DNA of 64,000 bases from Campylobacter taeniopygiae. GTDB taxonomy: Bacteria; Campylobacterota; Campylobacteria; Campylobacterales; Campylobacteraceae. Position numbers and translations under genes: made by a program. Each line of letters opens with the position of its first letter. Positions within the stretch are counted from its first letter, which is position 1. The stretch spans positions 1 through 64,000 of the forward strand of contig NZ_NXLY01000011.1 in assembly GCF_005406225.1 (NCBI RefSeq). The letters run 5' to 3'. Of the stretch, positions 57,882 to 64,000 are shown piece after piece. A model generated the notes under the pieces. That model made no database searches and was not told the DNA's origin. It saw only the letters and a program-made list of their open reading frames with translations.

Positions 57882-58847
57882 ATGTATAGAAAAGACTTGC
57901 AAACACTGCTTTTAAAAAATAATTTTCCTAATTTTTTCTTTTTATATGGAGCTGATAATTTCCAAATAGAATTATATGCCAATTTTATTAAGAAAAAATG
58001 GACTTATGATGAAACTTTAAAATTATTTTTTGAAGAATATCATTTTAATCAAGCCAGTGATTTTTTAAGCGGAGGTTCTCTTTTTAGCAACAATAAGCTT
58101 TTAGAATTAAAAATCAATAAAAAAATTCCCGCAAAAGAATTAAAAATTCTAGTCGAACTCTGCCACAATAATCAAAATATTTTTTTTCTTTTAGAACTTT
58201 ATGATGAAAATTCCAAACAAAGTGATATAGAAAAAATTTTTACAAATAATTTTACGCGATTTTTTCAACCCAACAATGCAAAAGAAGGCATAGAACTTTT
58301 AGCGATGAAAGCAAAAGAACTTAATATAGAAATCACTCAAAATGCCTTATTTATGCTATTTGCAAATTTTAATGAAAATCTATATCTAGCAGCGAGTGAA
58401 TTAAATAAATTTGCTAATTTAAGTGTAAGTGAAAAAGATATAGAGCAATACTGCTATAGCCTTAGTTCTGGAAATTTTGAAAGCTTTTTTGAATTGATTT
58501 TAAAAAGGCTAGATTTTAAAAATGAGCTTGAAAAAATCATAGAAAGCTATAATGAAATTGCATTGCTTAATTATCTAAGTGCTAGTTTTTATCGTCTTTT
58601 TAAAATCGCCATTTATGCAAAAATTTATGGAAAAGTGGATTTAAAAGAATTACTAGGCTACTCGCCTCCTCCTTTAATCGCCCAAAAATTAAGCCAACAA
58701 GCCTTTAGTATCAAAATAGAGCAATATAAAAATATTTTTGCTTTATTGCTTAAAAGTGAATATGAGTTAAAAACCAATTCTAAGTTAGCCAAAAAAGAAT
58801 TTTTAATTTCAAATTTATTAGAACTTGGAAGAATCATGAAAACATAA
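57882..58847 (+). CDS. holA: DNA polymerase III delta subunit
   Basis: HolA is the clamp-loader delta subunit that opens the beta ring. FFLYGADNFQIELYANFI (about residues 19-36) resembles the delta N-terminal region, and SEYELKTNSKLAKKEFLISN near the C terminus matches its conserved last helix. The 321 residues are normal for delta. AGGTAAA precedes the ATG. It ends directly against the convergent hypA. The homologue is Cj0630c. Confidence 0.85.
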   Translation: MYRKDLQTLLLKNNFPNFFFLYGADNFQIELYANFIKKKWTYDETLKLFFEEYHFNQASDFLSGGSLFSNNKLLELKINKKIPAKELKILVELCHNNQNIFFLLELYDENSKQSDIEKIFTNNFTRFFQPNNAKEGIELLAMKAKELNIEITQNALFMLFANFNENLYLAASELNKFANLSVSEKDIEQYCYSLSSGNFESFFELILKRLDFKNELEKIIESYNEIALLNYLSASFYRLFKIAIYAKIYGKVDLKELLGYSPPPLIAQKLSQQAFSIKIEQYKNIFALLLKSEYELKTNSKLAKKEFLISNLLELGRIMKT

Positions 58848-59192
58848 TCACTGCATTACTAATCGCATCAAATGCAAATCTTCACCTTGTGTGATCTTAT
58901 AATCCAAACTCGAGCAATGCGGACACTTAAAAATATTTTCTTTTAAAATGCTTTTTTGATCACATTTTAAACATAAAATTTCAAGTGGGGCGATCTCTAT
59001 CAAAAGTTTTGCATTTTTACAAAATTGTGAATTTTCCTTAAATGTTTCAAAACAACGCTTAAAAAGATCTACCTCAACTCCGCTTAAACGCCCGATATTG
59101 ACATAAATTTCTTGTATATCTTTAGCATTATTAGCTAAAGCATTTTCTTCACAAAGATCGATTAAAGATTCCACTATGCTAAGTTCATGCAT
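58848..59192 (-). CDS. hypA: Hydrogenase nickel incorporation protein HypA
   Basis: HypA delivers Ni to the [NiFe] hydrogenase together with HypB. MHELSIVESLI at the N terminus holds the Ni-binding Met-His-Glu. Two Cys pairs (LCLKCDQ and FKCPHCSS) form the zinc site. The 114 residues are the normal size. The ATG at 59192 shares its first base with the hypE stop (TGATG), indicating coupled translation. It is the last gene of the hyp operon. Confidence 0.95.
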   Translation of the reverse strand: MHELSIVESLIDLCEENALANNAKDIQEIYVNIGRLSGVEVDLFKRCFETFKENSQFCKNAKLLIEIAPLEILCLKCDQKSILKENIFKCPHCSSLDYKITQGEDLHLMRLVMQ

Positions 59193-60166
59193 CAGCAAAT
59201 TCTCGGTAAAAGCTCACCTTTTGGAGTCTCTAAAAAACGCTTAGCTCCAAAAGAATTTTGCAAAATCACACGAGAGGCTTTTTCTTCTAAAACTTCCCCT
59301 ATGATATTTGCATTTTTATTATATTTTCTTAAAATTTCCAAGGCTTTTTTCTCATCTTCTTTTTCCACACAAAGAACAAAAGTGCCTTCATTTGCGAGTT
59401 CATACGCCTCATAACCAAAAAGCTCACAAAGCCCTAATACCTCATCTTGTATGATAATTTTTTCTTCAAAAATTAAAAAATCATTTCCACTTTGTTTTGC
59501 CCATTCATTTAAAACCGCACTCAAGCCCCCTCTAGTTGCATCACGCATAGCTACAACTTTTACATTATTTTCCAAAAGCTCTAAAACTTCTTCATTTAAA
59601 ATCTTACAATCGCTTTTAATATTAGCTTCTAAATGATTTCTTTGTATCAAAACACTCGCACCATGCCTACCTATATCTCCAGAAACCAACACGCTAAGCC
59701 CTGCTTTTATATTTTTAGTTTCTTTTTTATCAAGGATTTCTCCTAAAGCTGTTGTGTTGATGTAAATTTCATCACCCTTGCCTTTTGGTACCACTTTAGT
59801 ATCACCACACACAACTAAAACTCCGGCTTTAGAACACTCTTTTTGTATGCTTTGTAAAATTTTATTGAGTTTTTCTATTTCAAAACCTTCTTCTAAAATA
59901 AAAGCCAAACTAAGGTACTTTGGTTTAGCTCCAACCATCAAAACATCATTGATAGAACCACAAACACAAAGTTTGCCAATATTTATTTCATCATCTAAAA
60001 ATATAGGATTTAAAACAAAAGAATCTGTGCTAAGGGCTAAATTTCCTAAAATTGCAGCATCATTTGCCGCATTTAAAATATCATTGTTAAAAATTTTAAA
60101 AATTTCACCCAAAAGCTCATTCATTTCTTCTCCGCCGCCGCCATGGGCTAAAGAAATATTTTTCAT
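59192..60166 (-). CDS. hypE: Hydrogenase maturation protein HypE
   Basis: HypE makes the CN ligands of the [NiFe] site by dehydrating the carbamoyl group transferred by HypF. It is a PurM-like ATPase: SLAHGGGGEEMNELL near the start, CGDTKVVPKGKGDEIYINTT, and MRDATRGGLSAVLNEWA. The C terminus PRIC ends in the Cys that carries the thiocarbamate. The 324 residues are normal. The start overlaps hypD by 4 nt (ATGA). Confidence 0.96.
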   Translation of the reverse strand: MKNISLAHGGGGEEMNELLGEIFKIFNNDILNAANDAAILGNLALSTDSFVLNPIFLDDEINIGKLCVCGSINDVLMVGAKPKYLSLAFILEEGFEIEKLNKILQSIQKECSKAGVLVVCGDTKVVPKGKGDEIYINTTALGEILDKKETKNIKAGLSVLVSGDIGRHGASVLIQRNHLEANIKSDCKILNEEVLELLENNVKVVAMRDATRGGLSAVLNEWAKQSGNDFLIFEEKIIIQDEVLGLCELFGYEAYELANEGTFVLCVEKEDEKKALEILRKYNKNANIIGEVLEEKASRVILQNSFGAKRFLETPKGELLPRIC

Positions 60167-61254
60167 GCATTTACCTTTGAATATTTATAATAAGCCGCAC
60201 ACGCTCCTTCTCCTGAAACCATACAGCTACCTATAGGACTTCTTGGGGTACAAGCCTTGCCAAAAACTTTACAATCATAAGGCTTAGCCAAACCTCTTAA
60301 AATTTGACCACAAATACAAGCTTTACTTTCATTTTTGCTTGACACTGCACAATCAAATCGCTTATTTGCATCAAAATCGCTAAATTCTTCCCTTAATCTT
60401 AATCCACCATTTTTAATAATTCCTAGGCCGCGAAATTCAAAATCGCAAGGTTCAAAATATTTTGTAACCAAATTTTGTGCTTTAATATTGCCTTTTTCAC
60501 TCACGGCTCTTTTATACTGATTATATACCTCAAAAGTTCCTTTATTGATTTGTTTTACTATATTTAAAACACTCTCCATAATATCCACTGGCTCAAAGCC
60601 ACTCACTGCTATAGGGGTTTTAAACTTAGTCGCTATAGGTTTATAAATTTCAAAACCTGTTATCACACTCACATGAGAAGGTCCTAAAAAAGCATTGATT
60701 TGCACATTTTCATCATCCATAATCGCTTCAATAGGTGCTGGAACAGTGATATGATTGATATGAAAAAAAACATTCTTTAAATTTAACTCTATCACTTTTT
60801 CAAGCAAAAGAGCACTCATAGGGGTTGTTGTCTCAAAGCCTATGGCAAAAAAGATGATATTTTTATTTGGATTTTCTTTAGCGATTTCTAAAATTTCAAG
60901 TGGAGAATAAAGCGCTCTAACATCCGCTCCTTTTGCCCTTAAATCAATCAAAGAAAAATCACTCCCTAGCACCCTTAAAAGATCTCCTAAAGTGCAAAAA
61001 ATATTATCCTTCATCGAGGCTAATTTTATAGCAATATCAATACGATTTCTAGGCATAACACATACAGGGCAACCTGGACCATGGATAAAATTAATTTCTT
61101 TAGGCAAAATAGAAGGCAAGGCATATTTCATAATACTATGGGTATGCCCACCACAAATTTCCATAATATTAATAGGGTTTTTAATCTCTTTTTCTATTAA
61201 TTTTTTTAAGGCTAAAATGCTTTGTTTGTCTCTAAATTCATCGATTAAATTCAT
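60163..61254 (-). CDS. hypD: Hydrogenase maturation protein HypD
   Basis: HypD is the Fe-S scaffold that, with HypC, assembles Fe(CN)2CO. ICGGHTHSIMKYAL holds the first Cys, FIHGPGCPVCVMP the second Cys pair, GFETTTPMSALLL the third motif, and CICGQILRGLAKPYDCKVFGKACTP the C-terminal 4Fe-4S ligands. The 363 residues are full length. The start overlaps hypC by 17 nt. Confidence 0.96.
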   Translation of the reverse strand: MNLIDEFRDKQSILALKKLIEKEIKNPINIMEICGGHTHSIMKYALPSILPKEINFIHGPGCPVCVMPRNRIDIAIKLASMKDNIFCTLGDLLRVLGSDFSLIDLRAKGADVRALYSPLEILEIAKENPNKNIIFFAIGFETTTPMSALLLEKVIELNLKNVFFHINHITVPAPIEAIMDDENVQINAFLGPSHVSVITGFEIYKPIATKFKTPIAVSGFEPVDIMESVLNIVKQINKGTFEVYNQYKRAVSEKGNIKAQNLVTKYFEPCDFEFRGLGIIKNGGLRLREEFSDFDANKRFDCAVSSKNESKACICGQILRGLAKPYDCKVFGKACTPRSPIGSCMVSGEGACAAYYKYSKVNA

Positions 61255-61519
61255 TTAAACCCAAATCCCCTTCATCGGTATTAATTTCTCCATTATTCAT
61301 TTTTTCTACAATTTCTTGATAAGTTTTTATACTTTCTAGGGCAGATTCTTTATCGATTTTTTCCATAGCAACGCCCACATGGATCAAAACAAAATCCCCT
61401 TTTTGCAAAGGCTCATCAATCAAATCTAAATTAACTTTTCTTTTAACGCCTAAGGTTTGCACGGTAGCATTATTTAATTCATCAATTTCTAAAATTTCAG
61501 ATGGAATAGATAAACACAT
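61238..61519 (-). CDS. hypC: Hydrogenase assembly chaperone HypC
   Basis: HypC shuttles the Fe(CN)2CO unit from HypD to the hydrogenase precursor. MCLSIPSEILEID begins with the essential Cys2 and family signature; GDFVLIHVGVAMEKID is the second conserved part. The 93 residues are normal. The start shares one base with the hypB stop (TAATG). Confidence 0.95.
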   Translation of the reverse strand: MCLSIPSEILEIDELNNATVQTLGVKRKVNLDLIDEPLQKGDFVLIHVGVAMEKIDKESALESIKTYQEIVEKMNNGEINTDEGDLGLNEFNR

Positions 61520-62247
61520 TAAAAAAGCTCCTTTTTTAATCTTAAAAACTTATACCAAAGTTCCATATTACTTCCATTTTTAGCATCTAAAACTATGATA
61601 TCCGCTCTTGGATTTAATTCTTTAATCAACTTGCTTGCTTCTTTAATATCAAAATCAAAATGATGCGCTAAATCCGCTTTACTAATCAGCACCACATCAG
61701 CTTTTTTAAACATAACCGGATATTTTTGTGGCTTATCGCTCCCTTCAGTCACTGAAAGTAAAACAACATTTAAATGCTCACCCAAATCATAACTTGCAGG
61801 GCAAACTAAATTGCCAACATTTTCTATAAAAAGCAAATCCACATCATCAATTGCCAAATGATGTAAGGCATCATGCACCATAAAAGCATCCAAATGACAA
61901 CTTTGCCCAGTGGTGATTTGATAAGCCTTAGCGCCAACATTTTTAATTCTTTGTGCGTCATTATTGGTTTCTAAATCTCCCTCAATCACAGCTATTTTAA
62001 TTTCATCTTTTAAAGCCTTGATTGTACTTTCTAAAAGAGTAGTCTTGCCGCTTCCTGGAGAACTCATTAAATTGATACAAAGAGTATGCGCTTCATTGAA
62101 ATGATTTCTATTATGCAAAGCCTGTTCATCGTTTTTACTTAAGATTTTAGAAATCACCTCTACTGTTTTACTTTCTTTTAAACTTGGATTTTCATGATGA
62201 AAAGAATTTTCTTTAGAATTTATAGAACAACCACAATCTTTACACAT
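61519..62247 (-). CDS. hypB: Hydrogenase nickel incorporation GTPase HypB
   Basis: HypB inserts Ni into the hydrogenase large subunit using GTP. MCKDCGCS at the N terminus is the high-affinity metal motif (CxxCGC); the histidine-rich stretch of other HypB proteins is reduced to NSFHHEN. LMSSPGSGKTTLLESTI is the P-loop, VIEGDLETNNDAQRI the switch region and SKADLAHHF the G4 motif. The 242 residues are normal. It lies 69 nt after hypF. Confidence 0.96.
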   Translation of the reverse strand: MCKDCGCSINSKENSFHHENPSLKESKTVEVISKILSKNDEQALHNRNHFNEAHTLCINLMSSPGSGKTTLLESTIKALKDEIKIAVIEGDLETNNDAQRIKNVGAKAYQITTGQSCHLDAFMVHDALHHLAIDDVDLLFIENVGNLVCPASYDLGEHLNVVLLSVTEGSDKPQKYPVMFKKADVVLISKADLAHHFDFDIKEASKLIKELNPRADIIVLDAKNGSNMELWYKFLRLKKELF

Positions 62248-62316
62248 TTTTATTCCTTAAATAAATAATTATTCCATTGTATCCTTAAAAGTATTAAAAT
62301 TTAATGAGTTTTTGGG

Positions 62317-64000
62317 TTAATTTTTATTTAAAAAATGTATCATTTGCCCTAAAGCTATAGAACTATCATTGCAAGGATATTTTAAAGGCACAAAAAAGTC
62401 TAATTTTTTAGCTTTTAGAATTTCAAGTAAGGTTTTATTTTGAAAAACCCCGCCACTAAGCAATATTTTAAAATCATAATTTTGACTATAATTTATAATA
62501 AAATCAGCTAAACCATTAAGCATACCTGTAATGGCTTTGTTTTTTTCATCCCTTAAAGCCCCTAAAATCAATTCTTTAAAATTAATTTTTCCATTTTCAA
62601 CATAAAGTCTATAGGAAAAATTCAAATCTTTTTGATAAAAACTTTCACACATAAGACCAATTTGTGCTTCATAAGAACTTTGATCCAAATCAAAAACCAT
62701 AGCACCAAAAGCATCGATAATGCGTCCTAAAGAACTGGTTTTAAGGGTAGAATTTGCATAAATTTTTTTAAGATTTTCAAGCTTGACTTTTGGAATTTTA
62801 GCTAAAAAATCTTGAGCTAGATCTTCTAAATTGTAATGCCAAATCACACTTAAGGCTAAATTATATATATTTTTTATATCCGCATTGATTAATTTAAAAT
62901 CATCAAAATGAGCAATTCTTTCATACTCTTTTAAATTAGCCACAAAAACTTCCCCACCCCAAATACTACCATCATCGCCATAACCCGTTCCATCCCAAAC
63001 AAACCCTAAAGCCTTTTCATCTTTGATAAATTTTTCTTGATATTCAAAATAAGCTGCACAAAAATGCGCATAATGATGCTGAATTTTAAAGGTTTGTTTA
63101 AAATCTTTTGCATATAAAAAATGCGGGTGTTTATCGCAAAGTACCGCATCAAATTTCAAATCATAACTTTTTTTAAAAAAATCCAAAAGTTTTGAAAATC
63201 TTTCATAGACATCAACACTTTTTAAATCTCCTATATAAGGAGAGATTAAAATTTTATTTTGATAAAAAATCACAAATTGGTTTTTAAGTTCCGAACCTAA
63301 AGCTAGATAAGTTTGATCGGATTTTAAATTTGTTTCTATATAGTAGGGATTTAAGCCTCTTGAAGTACGTAAAAACATAGCTTGATTGCCGATTAATTGA
63401 GCAATACTATCATCACTTGAGTTAAAAATTTCTCTATCATAATCCAAATAATAATCAAAAACTTTACCGAGTTTAGATCTTAAATTATCCTCATCTTTAA
63501 TAATACTTTCGCCACTTAAATTTGCACTTGTGGCTACAAGAATGCCTTTAAAATACTCAAAAATCAAAAGATGCAAAGGAGTATAAGCAAGCATAATGCC
63601 TAATTTATCAATATCAGGTGCAATCAAAGCAAAGTTTTTTTTCGCTTTTAATATTACAATAGGCGCTAATGATCCGCTGATCAATCTTTCTTCTTCATTA
63701 TTTAAAAATGCAAGTTCCTTGACATCTTTAATATCCTTGCACATTAAAGCAAAGGGTTTTTTAGGGCGATTTTTTCTTATTCTTAATTCTTCTAAGGCTT
63801 TTTCATTAAAGGCATCGCACATTAAATGAAAACCACCCATTCCTTTAATAGCAAGGATATTTCCTTGTTTTAAAAGTTTTGCACATTCTATAAAAGCATT
63901 TTCATCTGTAAATAAAATTTCACCTTGTCTATTTTTTAGATGCACTGAAATTTTACATTCAAAACAACTAATAGGTTGAGCATGAAAACGACGATTTGAA
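62317..64000 (-). CDS. hypF: Hydrogenase maturation carbamoyltransferase HypF (partial)
   Basis: HypF makes the carbamoyl group from carbamoyl phosphate and passes it to HypE. The frame is open to the window edge, so the N-terminal acylphosphatase domain lies outside. Visible are the end of the zinc-finger part (RRFHAQPISCFECKI), the YrdC-like domain (GNILAIKGMGGFHLMCDAFN, RIRKNRPKKPFALM), and the Kae1-like domain (KIQHHYAHFCAAYFE, VWDGTGYGDDGSIWGGE, LLSGGVFQNKTLLE). About 560 of an expected 730-750 residues are present. A GTG at 63945 is inside the gene and is not its start. Confidence 0.95.
   Translation of the reverse strand, partial: SNRRFHAQPISCFECKISVHLKNRQGEILFTDENAFIECAKLLKQGNILAIKGMGGFHLMCDAFNEKALEELRIRKNRPKKPFALMCKDIKDVKELAFLNNEEERLISGSLAPIVILKAKKNFALIAPDIDKLGIMLAYTPLHLLIFEYFKGILVATSANLSGESIIKDEDNLRSKLGKVFDYYLDYDREIFNSSDDSIAQLIGNQAMFLRTSRGLNPYYIETNLKSDQTYLALGSELKNQFVIFYQNKILISPYIGDLKSVDVYERFSKLLDFFKKSYDLKFDAVLCDKHPHFLYAKDFKQTFKIQHHYAHFCAAYFEYQEKFIKDEKALGFVWDGTGYGDDGSIWGGEVFVANLKEYERIAHFDDFKLINADIKNIYNLALSVIWHYNLEDLAQDFLAKIPKVKLENLKKIYANSTLKTSSLGRIIDAFGAMVFDLDQSSYEAQIGLMCESFYQKDLNFSYRLYVENGKINFKELILGALRDEKNKAITGMLNGLADFIINYSQNYDFKILLSGGVFQNKTLLEILKAKKLDFFVPLKYPCNDSSIALGQMIHFLNKN

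Noticed and set aside
1-64000. tRNA, rRNA, CRISPR arrays, insertion sequences
   Set aside because: No cloverleaf-like sequence, regularly spaced repeats, transposase or terminal repeats were recognised when reading both strands.

Overview
The window is a stretch of chromosome from a very AT-rich epsilonproteobacterium, almost certainly a Campylobacter close to the C. jejuni/C. coli group. The gene order (flgG-flgG2-ftsZ-ftsA-ppiD, rsmH, ackA-pta, flgH, ispG, priA, uvrB, kdp, dcuB, rpoN, hslVU, era, mrdA, lpt/kds, cbrR, recN, aspS, rnr, hyp) matches what I remember of C. jejuni NCTC 11168 Cj0698 down to Cj0622. Several proteins differ at positions I recall from C. jejuni, so a sister species is likely. 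I could not run a comparison, and the species is left open.

Layout. 1-6111 (minus): distal rod genes with a sigma-54 promoter, then ftsZ, ftsA and a PpiD-type chaperone. 6265-8066 (plus): rsmH and a probable FtsL. 8054-11280 (minus): a small membrane protein and ackA/pta. 11389-12087: flgH behind a second sigma-54 promoter, convergent with ispG over a shared terminator. 13293-14535: a broken locus joining an adenylylsulfate-kinase-like 5' part to a Campylobacter surface/transferase-like 3' part, with a poly-C9 tract. 14528-17259 (minus): two small proteins, a pseudopilin and priA. 17414-19387: uvrB. 19382-27389 (minus): dcuB and a kdpFABCD cluster; kdpF encodes only 25 residues and KdpD lacks its kinase domain. 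27508-30129 (minus): S4 protein, tsaE, lptB, rpoN.

30277-36865 (plus): rplI, hslV, hslU, era, a PilMN/PilO-like pair and an aminopeptidase P. 36885-45163 (minus): an envelope cluster with cbrR, tatD, mltD, rlpA, kdsC, lptC, lptA, engB, an MreD-like protein and mrdA. 45242-47622 (minus): nadK and recN. 47708-51105 (plus): aspS, adk, ppa, msrA. 51363-52634: a large probably flagellum-exported protein with its own sigma-54 promoter. 52631-55751 (minus): a divergent-deacetylase protein with a sequon-rich linker, dprA, ruvX and an rRNA methyltransferase. 55960-58847 (plus): rnr and holA. 58848-64000 (minus): the [NiFe]-hydrogenase maturation operon hypFBCDEA, with hypF cut by the window edge.

How it fits together. 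RpoN is encoded here, and four close matches to the Campylobacter sigma-54 flagellar promoter lie in the same window: before flgG2, flgH, the exported protein, and, unexpectedly, the rplI-hslVU genes. No tRNA, rRNA, CRISPR array or insertion sequence was seen. The most interesting items are the hidden kdpF plus kinase-less KdpD, the sigma-54 driven secreted-protein gene, the orphan sigma-54 site, the chimeric phase-variable locus, the seven-sequon linker, and a leaderless nadK promoter.
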